Shown: piece by piece, positions 8,184-16,171 of the stretch
Layout: every line of letters starts with the position of its first letter
Numbering within the stretch: position 1 is the first letter of the stretch
Source: Prevotellamassilia timonensis
GTDB lineage: Bacteria; Bacteroidota; Bacteroidia; Bacteroidales; Bacteroidaceae
Direction: 5' to 3'
Length of the DNA stretch: 64,000 nt
Assembly: GCF_900106785.1 (NCBI RefSeq)
Contig: NZ_LT629843.1
Span: forward strand, 268,291-332,290
The notes under the pieces: generated by a model
What the model saw: the letters and a program-made list of their open reading frames with translations, nothing else
Told to the model about the DNA's origin: nothing
Database searches by the model: none
Made by a program: the position numbers and the translations under genes

Positions 8184-11100
8184 TTAAAGTATAACCTTTT
8201 TGGTCACTACGCCATTGGCGGTGCTCACACGCACAATGGCCATGCCCGTGGCAGCAGGCGTGAGGGTGATGACACCCTTGCCGGCAGCCTGGGCGGCCAT
8301 ACGGCCGTCGATGGTGTACACCTGCACACGTGCATCGAGTGCCGAGGTCACTACCACGCGTCCCGCAGCAGCCGTCACGCTTACAGCGGCCGTAGTGTTG
8401 TCGTTCAGCACATCGTCTATGCCGTCAGGGGTTTCACCCTGCTTGGCATGGTAGGCGTTGATAAGCTTGTCGGTATTGCCGTCGAAGAGCATCACCACCA
8501 CGCTGGTGGCAGCGGGGTTCTCCACTACATCGGGCACAGGTATGGTGAGGGTGGTGACACAAGGCTTGCCAGCCTCGATGGTGGCGGGCAGCAGTTCGGG
8601 TGTACCGGTGAAGGTTTCGCCATAGAAACCGCGCACCACGTGGTCGAAGGTGTAAGGCGTAACGGTGGCCATGCCATACTTGCCGCCTGCACCCCACTCA
8701 CCTATTACGGGGTCGGACACTGACGAGAAGCCGTTTGACTGATAGCCCACAAGGCCATCTTCGAGCACTGCGGCAAACACCTTGAGGTTGAGGTCGGTGG
8801 CGTTGAGCGCATACTTCACGCTCACGGGCACCTTGAGGCTCTTGCCGTTGGCAGCAAGCTCGCAAGTGGCAGTGACCTCGGCCGGGGCCGGTGTGGCAAG
8901 CTGCTTCTGCACCTCGCTCTGCCATGTCACATCGTAGGTGGTGTTGTCGCCGGGCGTAAAGCTGTACTTGCCCGTGGTCTTGTCCTGTGTGATAGGATAA
9001 GTGATGTCGCCACGCTGAATGCAGCCCGAGGGCGCTGCGGTAAGGTTGAGGTAGGCTGCATAGCTTGTTACGCCAGCGCCCAACTGGTCGCCCGTGTAGC
9101 AGTGCAGGGCCATGGGAATGAACAGGTCGCCATAGGTCTTGTGCAAATTGTCAATGCCAAGTATGCCGAGCGGGCAGTTGGTGCAGCCCATGCCGGTAAA
9201 CTCCTCGAGGGTGACACGCTTGACGGGCTCAAAGCTCAGGTTGCTGATGCTCTTGCTCACGGTGTTCTCCTTGTCGCCCAGCTTGAAGTCGACGCTGTAA
9301 CGGTTAACCGTACCGATGGTGAGGGGCAGTGCCTTGGCAAAGCTGAAGGCGTGCTTGTCGCCCTTGGCCAGGCTGAGCCCGGTTTCGTCAATCTCGTCCA
9401 CCACCTTGCCCTGGCCGTCCTTGAGGGTGAGGTGCAGGGTGTTGTAGGTTGTGCTGTCGTTAATGACAATGCTGCCCTTGATTTTGGCCGAGGTCTTGCC
9501 CACTACGGCATCTTCGGTGTCGAAGGCTGCAAAGAAGGGCAGGTCGTGTGTTACCTGTACGTCGTCGATGAACACGAAGCTCTGAGCCTCGTTTTGGTTG
9601 ACAAAGGCTATGTACACGTTTTTGCCGGCAAACTGTTCAAGGCTGATGGTGTTCTCCTTCCAGTCGCCGTTGAGCTTGGCCTCGCTCTTGCCGGCCGACT
9701 CGCGCTCAAAGTATACCACGGTGCCCTCGCGCTTCATGCGGTCCACTATTTCGTCGTTGAGGGCTGAGTAGATGTTGTCGCAGGGCCACACCACCACCTT
9801 GAGGCTGTCATGGGCTGCCTTGCGGTAGCTCTGGCTCTTGAAGGTGAGGGTGCAGAGCTTGTCCATCACGTTAATTTGCGGTGTTACCAACCAGTCGTCG
9901 CTCGTGCCCTCGGGGGTGTAGAGCGAGGTTGATGCTGCCGAATAGCCAGTGGTGCCGTTGTCGTCGCGCACGGGCACCCACGCATAGGCATTGCCTGCTG
10001 CATTGAAGTTAAAGCCCTTGCTTTCGGCATCGGGGGTATTGGTGTCGCCGTCGTAAAGCATCACGTTGCCCACACCGTTGTCAAAGTTCTCGCTGTAGAG
10101 TATGTTGCTGTCGTATGATATTTCGCGCTCGTAGGCACCACGCAGATTGAGGGTGTCGGCTTTGTTGGCCGATGCGGCATTGCCGGTGATGTCGGTCACC
10201 ACGCCGGCAGGCAGCACAATCTGGTAGTCAACGTCCTTGAGCAGGTTCTGCTGGGTGGCGGGATAAGCGTAGAGTTTTGAACCGTCGGCACCGAGCAGCA
10301 AGCTGGCCACGGGGGTATTGAGGCCCTTTTGGTAGAGCTGTGCGCGGGGAGAGTCGCCGGCAAGCTTTACCTCGGCATCGAAATTGAATGTCACAGGGCT
10401 GGTCGAGGCATCAATCTTGCCCAGTGCGCTGCCCTCCTTGGGCGATGTGGTCATTACCTCGAGCGGCACATTGGCACGGCCGTTGTAGGTGATGCGTATC
10501 TCGTCGTTGTAGCGTGTGGCGTCGCCCTTGATGCTGATGGCCTTGGCGGGAATTACAATTTCGTAGGGCATGCCATCGTTGGCCAGGTTGGCGTTGCGGA
10601 AACTGATGTTTACGCTGTAAGGGTCGGCGGCATCGGTCTGGAAACCAAATGCCTTGGCCACGGTAGCACCTCCACCCACAATGTCGTGCACCTCAATCTT
10701 GTTGGCCTGCATGAGTGTCTGCACGGTGCGCGTAAAGGTGAGCTTCATGGTGGTGAGCTTGGCAAAGGTGCTGCCGGCAGCCGGGCTGGCTGTGTATGCG
10801 CTCAGCAGGTTGGTGGTGGCGGCAATGTTGGAGAAGGGTTCGGGCAGGGTGATGACATAGCTGTCGGCCGAACCTGCCAGCACGCCGATGGTGCGTGAGT
10901 CGTCGCTGATGGCCACGGGGGTGCCCGAGTTGTCAAAGCCCAGTTTCTTCAGCACGTCGAAGTTGTAGTGCTGCTTCAAACCCTGGGTAAAGTTCACCCA
11001 GTAGTTGCCCGAACGCACACCAAAGTCGCGGTAGGGATTGCCGTCGGGACCTGCGGCATACACCTCACCATTGTTGTCAACGGCATAGCCGGCGTAGGCC

Positions 11101-12032
11101 TGGCTGTAGGTGTCGCTGTAGAAGGTGAACTCGTCCTTCTCTACATCGTACTTAAAGGGGCAGGTAAACTCGTCGGCGGCTTCGGCGGCAGAGCTGCTGC
11201 CGTTCTTGTCCAGATAGTAGGCCGAACCGGTCACATACTTGCCGTTGTTGCTGAGCAGTGCGCCCGATATGAAGAGCAGGTTGTTGGCCTTGGGTGTCCA
11301 GTCGTCGGTGTCGCTCTCGGTAAAGCCTATCACCTTGTAGCTCTGCTTGTCTACGTTGTACACATAATAGAAGCAGCCGCCGGGGTTGTCGCCCGAGGGC
11401 AGGTATGAGAACGACATGCAGCCGAGCACGGTCTTGCCATCGGCCGAGATGCTTACAAAGCGGTTCTGGCCCATGTTGGCGTGCGACATGTCCTTTTGTG
11501 GCAGATTGGCGGTGGCAATGGTGTCGCCGGTGGCAAGGTTCCACAGGGCGGGTTTTTCTTCGTACTCATTGTCGCTGGGGTAAACGGTACCCACGGCATA
11601 GCGGCCGTCGGGGGTGACCGAACTGATGGTGCCACCCAGACCGTTGTACTTTACAAAGTGCCATGCCTTGCTGTCGACCGTGTAGTAGGCGGGCTTGCTG
11701 TTGAGCGCACCCACCACCATGTTGCCGTCGTTGGTCACATCGAGTGCGGCACTCGACTTTACGGTGTCGGCCAGCAGCCCGTCGGTGAGCGACAGGCTCG
11801 CGGTGGTGCCAAGGTTTACCAGGCGTGCACCAATGCTGTACACGGTGGTTGACGCGCCGTCCTCGGCCTGTGCGCTGAAGGCGCCCCACTGACCGTTGTC
11901 GGACATGGCGTTCATGATGGCGCCGTCCTCGTACTTGAAGGTCTTGTACGTAGGCTTGGCAGTCTGCGTTTGTGCGCATACCGGCACGGCAAGTGCTGCC
12001 CCGGCAAGGCACACGAATAAGATTTTCCTCAT
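8184..12032 (-). CDS. Secreted multidomain protein with Omp28-like domain and T9SS-type tail
   Basis: A 1,282-residue protein. The ATG at 12032 is chosen because it begins a canonical signal peptide (MRKILFVCLAGAALAVPVCA). Residues about 40-450 hold beta-propeller-like repeats (DGRYAVGTVYP, DGKTVLGCMS). About 500-640 look Ig/SbsA-like. About 640-840 match a cleaved-adhesin or choice-of-anchor-J fold (SENFDNG, SDDWLVTPQINV). About 940-1160 match the Omp28-related thioredoxin-like fold with the CxxC motif in GMGCTNCPLG. The last ~75 residues (VYTIDGRMAAQ to VVTKKVIL) look like a T9SS type A sorting domain. It is probably displayed on the surface; the CxxC suggests redox or disulphide chemistry but does not prove it. 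It is monocistronic. Confidence 0.8.
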   Translation of the reverse strand: MRKILFVCLAGAALAVPVCAQTQTAKPTYKTFKYEDGAIMNAMSDNGQWGAFSAQAEDGASTTVYSIGARLVNLGTTASLSLTDGLLADTVKSSAALDVTNDGNMVVGALNSKPAYYTVDSKAWHFVKYNGLGGTISSVTPDGRYAVGTVYPSDNEYEEKPALWNLATGDTIATANLPQKDMSHANMGQNRFVSISADGKTVLGCMSFSYLPSGDNPGGCFYYVYNVDKQSYKVIGFTESDTDDWTPKANNLLFISGALLSNNGKYVTGSAYYLDKNGSSSAAEAADEFTCPFKYDVEKDEFTFYSDTYSQAYAGYAVDNNGEVYAAGPDGNPYRDFGVRSGNYWVNFTQGLKQHYNFDVLKKLGFDNSGTPVAISDDSRTIGVLAGSADSYVITLPEPFSNIAATTNLLSAYTASPAAGSTFAKLTTMKLTFTRTVQTLMQANKIEVHDIVGGGATVAKAFGFQTDAADPYSVNISFRNANLANDGMPYEIVIPAKAISIKGDATRYNDEIRITYNGRANVPLEVMTTSPKEGSALGKIDASTSPVTFNFDAEVKLAGDSPRAQLYQKGLNTPVASLLLGADGSKLYAYPATQQNLLKDVDYQIVLPAGVVTDITGNAASANKADTLNLRGAYEREISYDSNILYSENFDNGVGNVMLYDGDTNTPDAESKGFNFNAAGNAYAWVPVRDDNGTTGYSAASTSLYTPEGTSDDWLVTPQINVMDKLCTLTFKSQSYRKAAHDSLKVVVWPCDNIYSALNDEIVDRMKREGTVVYFERESAGKSEAKLNGDWKENTISLEQFAGKNVYIAFVNQNEAQSFVFIDDVQVTHDLPFFAAFDTEDAVVGKTSAKIKGSIVINDSTTYNTLHLTLKDGQGKVVDEIDETGLSLAKGDKHAFSFAKALPLTIGTVNRYSVDFKLGDKENTVSKSISNLSFEPVKRVTLEEFTGMGCTNCPLGILGIDNLHKTYGDLFIPMALHCYTGDQLGAGVTSYAAYLNLTAAPSGCIQRGDITYPITQDKTTGKYSFTPGDNTTYDVTWQSEVQKQLATPAPAEVTATCELAANGKSLKVPVSVKYALNATDLNLKVFAAVLEDGLVGYQSNGFSSVSDPVIGEWGAGGKYGMATVTPYTFDHVVRGFYGETFTGTPELLPATIEAGKPCVTTLTIPVPDVVENPAATSVVVMLFDGNTDKLINAYHAKQGETPDGIDDVLNDNTTAAVSVTAAAGRVVVTSALDARVQVYTIDGRMAAQAAGKGVITLTPAATGMAIVRVSTANGVVTKKVIL

Positions 12033-12125
12033 GTAATGAATTGAATTATTGTTTTTGTGTAGTTTGTTATCCTGGTAATTGTAACTCTTAATATAAAATG
12101 CTGATAATGCGTTTGTTACATGCTG

Positions 12126-12133
12126 CAAAATTA
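12126..12133 (-). promoter_or_regulatory. Putative -7 box for the Omp28-domain gene
   Basis: On the minus strand this reads TAATTTTG, matching TAnnTTTG, about 95 bp upstream of the start at 12032. A TTTTG lies further upstream at looser than usual spacing. Confidence 0.4.
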
Positions 12134-12374
12134 CGAAATAATGGATATTCTGCCGCACAAAAGTGCGCATAAACTTGCTTTTAATATATCATTTTGTCAC
12201 AAAACGCATATATATGCGCTATTTATGCAACATTGGTGATAGTTTGCTCACCTCGGGAATTTGTGCATGGCGCGTGGTGCTGCCCTGGTGTGTGTGGCGC
12301 ATCTGCGTTGATAACGCAAGCGCCAATGGGGGTGCCGCAGGGCGGCGCATGGCCGGAGCCGGGAGGGCGAAACG

Positions 12375-12429
12375 GTTGCGGGAGACAGAAATTTTCGTTT
12401 ATCCGACGAAAATCTCTGTCTCCCGCAAC
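12375..12429. repeat. CGGGAGA-type long hairpin (copy 1)
   Basis: A 24-bp stem with one mismatch, GTTGCGGGAGACAGA on one side and TCTGTCTCCCGCAAC on the other, over a 7-nt loop. Related hairpins occur at 27556-27647 and 60595-60662. A T-run on the right would let it act as a terminator on the plus strand, although no plus-strand gene reads into it. Confidence 0.75.
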
Positions 12430-12476
12430 TGTTTTTTCTACCTCCCGTAACAGGTTTTTCGGTCACCCTTAAACAG

Positions 12477-12697
12477 GCGAACGGACACAAGCGCCAAACG
12501 CAAGCTCTAATGGGGGCGACGCGTCTCGCGTCGGGGCATTTTTCAGCAGTCTCGTCTCGCGTCGGAGAAAAAGGCCATAAATAAAGGCTCACAGACAGCA
12601 CTAATTACATGCCTGTCTGTGAGCCTTTGCCTTTATGCCCGACGCGAGACGCGTCGCCCCCATTAGAGGTTGCGTTTGGCGCTTGAGTCCGTTCGCG
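12477..12697. repeat. Nested palindromic element (locus c)
   Basis: A nearly complete copy. The outer ends GCGAACGGACACAAGCGC and GCGCTTGAGTCCGTTCGC pair with one mismatch, so the outer inverted repeat reaches beyond 45 bp per side. Inside come one iteron per side, core arms with triloop TCT on both, a partial extra core near 12552, and the GGCTCACAGACAG hairpin at 12583-12628. It sits just beyond the lutC stop codon and could end lut transcription. The 12033-12757 gap holds no gene. Confidence 0.88.
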
Positions 12698-12757
12698 TAT
12701 CCACGTTTTACCGGACTACAATATTAAAAGTATATCATTTCGCACCACTGTCGTGCG

Positions 12758-13378
12758 TCAGCGAGCATCTGTAATGATCACCGTCACCTCGCGTGCGCCA
12801 TGGGCGCCAAACACAAGGGCCTGCTCAATGTCGGCCGTCTTGGAAGGGCCTGAGATGAAACAGCCAAAGGGGGCTGCCGTGGGGTCGGGCAACTGGTGGT
12901 AGGCCTGGTGCATGTTGCTCACAATATGATGCTTGCTGAGCACAATGACCAAGGCTTCGGCTATGAAGTAGATGGCGCGGTGGCGCACCGTGTCGGCTAT
13001 CCAGCAACAGGCATTCTCGGCCACACCGAGGCCCGAGGCTATGATGGCCACATCGGTGCCGTTGAGCTGGCCGGGCTGCTCGACGGTGTCGGGGTTGAAG
13101 GGCTGGCCGGGCAGAGCCTCAGCACCGCTGAGGTTGGCCACCGTGTTGGCCACACGGGTTGCCTGGGGGTAGAGATTGGCCACAAGTTGGCCGACACTCT
13201 GGCCGGGAGCCAGCTCGAAGGCACGGCCGCCGGCTGCGGCAAGCGATGCCTTGAACTGCGCCACGGGGTCGGGATAGCTGACGGCCGATGCCTCGAGGGC
13301 AGTGAGGTCGGGACACGCAAATTGCTCGGTGGTGTGGGAGCGTATTGACTCCAATATGGTTTGTTTGCTACTTGTCAT
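12758..13378 (-). CDS. lutC: Lactate utilization protein C (LUD domain)
   Basis: A 206-residue LUD-domain protein, the third subunit of the LutABC L-lactate dehydrogenase complex that oxidises lactate to pyruvate on the cytoplasmic side. The ATG at 13378 (MTSSKQTILESIRSHT) is used; it overlaps the end of lutB by 11 bp, which implies translational coupling. The sequence shows the LUD-type core, VAIIASGLGVAENACCW followed by FIAEALVIVLSKHHIV, and a glycine-rich C-terminal loop, FGCFISGPSKTADIEQALV, typical of the family. It is the last gene of the operon. The substrate is inferred from the conserved three-gene set. Confidence 0.9.
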   Translation of the reverse strand: MTSSKQTILESIRSHTTEQFACPDLTALEASAVSYPDPVAQFKASLAAAGGRAFELAPGQSVGQLVANLYPQATRVANTVANLSGAEALPGQPFNPDTVEQPGQLNGTDVAIIASGLGVAENACCWIADTVRHRAIYFIAEALVIVLSKHHIVSNMHQAYHQLPDPTAAPFGCFISGPSKTADIEQALVFGAHGAREVTVIITDAR

Positions 13379-14753
13379 GACGTTGTTTGGTTTCGGCGTG
13401 GTACAAATCCTCAAAAGTCTTGCCCTTGAACTGTGGCATCTCGCGCTCGGCGCCCCAGGCGTTGAGGGCATTTTCAACCATGAAGTGTGGAATGTGGTTG
13501 GCCAGCGGCGCAAAGCGCAGGGCGGTGTGGTAGAGGGCGGGGTGCTCAAACATGAGCTTCATGCCGCGGCTCACAAGGTGCTTGCCCTTGCTCTCAGAGC
13601 CTGTGTCGCGCAGCTGCTGGCGCCAGCGGTATATTTGGTCGGCCAGGTCGACTTTGGCCGGGCACACGTTTTGGCACGAGTAGCACAGCGAGCAAGCCGA
13701 CACGTTGTCCTTGTACTTGACGGGGTCGGCCACCATGCCTAAGTTGATGCCTATGGGACCGGGAATGAAGTAGGTGTAGGAGTAGCCGCCCGAACGGCGG
13801 TAAACGGGGCAGGTGTTCATGCAGGCGCCACAGCGCAGGCAGTTGAGCACCTGGCGATGGGCGGGGTTGGCGAGCAGACGGCTGCGGCCGTTGTCGACGA
13901 TGATGATGTGCAGCTCGCCGCCCTGGCGGGGCGAACGGTAGTGTGAGGTGTAGGTGGTGGAGGGCTGGCCGGTGGCCGAACGGGCCAACAGGCGGGTGAA
14001 CACGCCGAGGGCCTGGCGGCTGGGTACTATCTTTTCGAGTCCGAAAGCGGTTATTTGCAGGCGCTTGGTGCAGAGCGAGGTGCCCATGTCGGCATTGCCC
14101 TCGTTGGTGCACACCACACACTCGCCGGTGTCGGCCACTGCAAAGTTGGCACCGGTCATGGCGGCTTCGGCCTCGATAAACTTGCGGCGCAGGTTGCGGC
14201 GTGCCACATGGGTGAGGTAGGTTTGGTCGCAGTTGCCGGGTTCGCAACCTTCCATCTCGCGGGTGAAGAGTTCGCCTATCTCCTCTTTTTTCACTGCTAT
14301 GGCGGGCAACACGATGTGCACGGGTTTGCGGTGCAGCATTTGCAGTATGCGCTCGCCAAGGTCGCTCTCGAGCACCTCGATGCCATGCGACTCGAGGTAG
14401 GGGTTGAGCCCGCACTCCTCGGCCAGCATCGACTTGCTCTTGACCAAGTGCTTGACGTTGTGGTCGCGGAGTATTTGCTCTACTATCTGGCAGTACTCGG
14501 CGGCGTCCTTGGCCCAGTGTACGATGGCGCCGTTGCGTGTGGCGTTGGACTCGAACTGGGTGAGCAGGGTGTCGAGGTGGGAGTTGCTGTATTGCTTGAG
14601 CTGGTGTGCGGCCTCGCGCAGCTGCTCCCATTCGGGCACCTGGTGGGCCATGCGGTCACGTTTTTCGCGCACAAGCCACAGGGTTTCGTCGTGCCAGGCG
14701 GCTTGCTTCTTGTTGCGCAGAAATTGTTTGGCTTGTTGTGCGTGTTTAGACAT
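13368..14753 (-). CDS. lutB: Lactate utilization iron-sulfur protein B
   Basis: A 461-residue LutB/LldF-family protein that carries electrons within the LutABC lactate oxidase. An N-terminal LUD domain (about residues 60-300) is followed by a ferredoxin-like domain with two Cys clusters: CLRCGACMNTCPVYRR near residue 300 and CSLCYSCQNVCPAK about 50 residues later, enough to bind two [4Fe-4S] centres. Length is as usual for the family. It overlaps lutA upstream by 8 bp and lutC downstream by 11 bp. Confidence 0.93.
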   Translation of the reverse strand: MSKHAQQAKQFLRNKKQAAWHDETLWLVREKRDRMAHQVPEWEQLREAAHQLKQYSNSHLDTLLTQFESNATRNGAIVHWAKDAAEYCQIVEQILRDHNVKHLVKSKSMLAEECGLNPYLESHGIEVLESDLGERILQMLHRKPVHIVLPAIAVKKEEIGELFTREMEGCEPGNCDQTYLTHVARRNLRRKFIEAEAAMTGANFAVADTGECVVCTNEGNADMGTSLCTKRLQITAFGLEKIVPSRQALGVFTRLLARSATGQPSTTYTSHYRSPRQGGELHIIIVDNGRSRLLANPAHRQVLNCLRCGACMNTCPVYRRSGGYSYTYFIPGPIGINLGMVADPVKYKDNVSACSLCYSCQNVCPAKVDLADQIYRWRQQLRDTGSESKGKHLVSRGMKLMFEHPALYHTALRFAPLANHIPHFMVENALNAWGAEREMPQFKGKTFEDLYHAETKQRHDK

Positions 14754-15480
14754 TTCCTGAAAGTATTTGTGCTATGTGCAGCGTCTTGATGTTGAGCCCC
14801 TCGCGGGCTATGATGCCGTTTTGGTGCATGAGGCACGAGCAGTCGGCCCCTACTATGTACTCGGCGCCGGTGGCCACGTGGCGCATCACCTTGTCGCGGC
14901 CCATCTGGCCCGACACGGCGTGCTCCTCAACGGCAAACATGCCGCCAAAGCCGCAGCACTCGTCGCGGCGCTCGGGCTCGACCACCTCGATGTCGCGCAC
15001 CAGGCCGAGCAGGTCGCGCAGCTTGTTGACATAGGGCACGTTGCGCTCTGAGGGCGACGACAGGCCGAGCAGGCGCACGCCGTGGCAGCTGTTTTGCAAA
15101 CTGACTTTGTGGGGGAAACTGACGTTGAGACTGGTGGGGCGTACGACGTCGTGTACGAACTCGCATATTTCGTACACGTGCTGCTGGCTGTGACACTGGT
15201 GGTCGGGCAGCAGGCGACCGTAGTGGTCGCGCACAAACGCCACGCATGAGGCCGACGGGCCCACCACGTAGTCGTAGCCGGCAAACACCTCTTCGAAGTG
15301 GCGCGCCAGGCCGGCGGCCTCGTCCTCAAATCCGGCATTGCCCATTGGCTGGCCGCAACAGGTTTGACGCTCGGGGTACACCACATCGACGCCTAACTGC
15401 TGAAGCAGGTGGAGCGAGGCCATGCCTACTTCGGGGAATACGGCGTTGACGTAGCAGGGTATGAATAAAGCTACTTGCAT
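14746..15480 (-). CDS. lutA: Lactate utilization protein A (Cys-rich CCG domains)
   Basis: A 244-residue protein with two heterodisulphide-reductase-type CCG domains: CCGQPMGNAGF near residue 43 and CCGFGGMFAVEE near residue 180. It is the first gene of the lutABC operon and begins MQVALFIPCYVNAVFPEVG, a start typical of LutA/YkgE proteins. It is presumed to form a complex with LutB and LutC that passes electrons from lactate to the quinone pool. The leader contains a 190-bp MITE-like inverted repeat between the promoter-like box and the start codon. No lactate permease is adjacent within the window. Confidence 0.92.
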   Translation of the reverse strand: MQVALFIPCYVNAVFPEVGMASLHLLQQLGVDVVYPERQTCCGQPMGNAGFEDEAAGLARHFEEVFAGYDYVVGPSASCVAFVRDHYGRLLPDHQCHSQQHVYEICEFVHDVVRPTSLNVSFPHKVSLQNSCHGVRLLGLSSPSERNVPYVNKLRDLLGLVRDIEVVEPERRDECCGFGGMFAVEEHAVSGQMGRDKVMRHVATGAEYIVGADCSCLMHQNGIIAREGLNIKTLHIAQILSGNV

Positions 15481-15558
15481 CGGGGGTAGTTTTTGTGTTG
15501 GTTGAGTTAAGTAAATCCGAAACTTCAGTTAAGTAATGGCACGCGCATGGGCACTCCT

Positions 15559-15748
15559 TATAGGGTGGTTCTAATAATTCTGAAATAGGGATTTGTGCGC
15601 TATCGGAAGTGTATTCTTGAAAGTTTGTGAGGGAGCATAGCGGGCTATGTGACCGAACAAACTTTCAAGAATACGCTTTCGAGAGCGTGCAAATCACATT
15701 TTCAGAATTGCAGAACTCTAAAAACAGAATTTTTAGAACCACCCTATA
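15559..15748. repeat. MITE-like 190-bp inverted repeat in the lut leader
   Basis: The termini TATAGGGTGGTTCTAA and TTAGAACCACCCTATA are perfect inverted copies. The interior continues as an imperfect stem (TATTCTTGAAAGTTTGT against ACAAACTTTCAAGAATA) around a loop at about 15628-15652. There is no coding capacity. The terminal TATA is repeated at both ends and could be part of a target duplication. This is the shape of a non-autonomous transposon remnant. Confidence 0.8.
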
Positions 15749-15772
15749 TATATAGTATGCGCGGCTGAGCTA

Positions 15773-15780
15773 CAAAATTA
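15773..15780 (-). promoter_or_regulatory. Putative -7 box for the lutABC operon
   Basis: On the minus strand this reads TAATTTTG, matching TAnnTTTG, about 290 bp upstream of lutA. If it is used, the transcript would carry the whole MITE-like hairpin in its 5' leader. Confidence 0.4.
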
Positions 15781-15984
15781 GCTATTTTTGGGCCGACGTG
15801 TGCCAAGGGGGTCATACTTTTCGCGGCTTGCAAATTTCATTAACACTCAGAGGGAGTGTTTTGCACAGTAACGACAATGTTTGCGCAAAGCACTGTTGGC
15901 ACGTTTTTTGCACACACTGCTTTACATTTCTGCGTACATTTTGCAAAGTGTATGCTGCAAAACATGTTTTTAGCAGCAAGCATC

Positions 15985-16048
15985 AGCACAAATGTTGCAT
16001 TAGGTTACAATTTTGTTGCGATGCAACATTTGTTGCCACCGATGCAAC
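15985..16048. promoter_or_regulatory. Cluster of TGTTGC/GCAACA words upstream of the fructan operon
   Basis: Within about 60 bp there are AATGTTGCAT, TTGTTGCGATGCAACA, TGTTGCC and GATGCAACA. The segment GTTGCGATGCAAC is a palindrome with 5-bp arms. The cluster overlaps the -33 element of the receptor promoter and looks like an operator array. No regulator gene is adjacent. The AT-richer stretch 15800-15985 holds no supportable gene. Confidence 0.4.
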
Positions 16049-16059
16049 ATTTATATTTG
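16029..16059 (+). promoter_or_regulatory. Promoter of the fructan-locus operon
   Basis: TTTG at 16029-16032 and TATATTTG at 16052-16059 are separated by 19 bp, an exact fit to the Bacteroidota vegetative promoter. It is 113 bp upstream of the receptor start. Confidence 0.75.
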
Positions 16060-16171
16060 CACAAGGGTAGTGTGTATCAGTAGTTTTGCAACATCAAACG
16101 CCGGGTGGCATGACACAAATGTTACAAGCCCGGCAAGCAGTACAAACCTTTCTACACACACTATTTTTACC

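Noticed and set aside
12163-12601. Small open frames on both strands between the Omp28-domain gene and lutC
   Set aside because: They run across two different hairpin families, have no promoter and encode low-complexity Arg/Cys-rich products.
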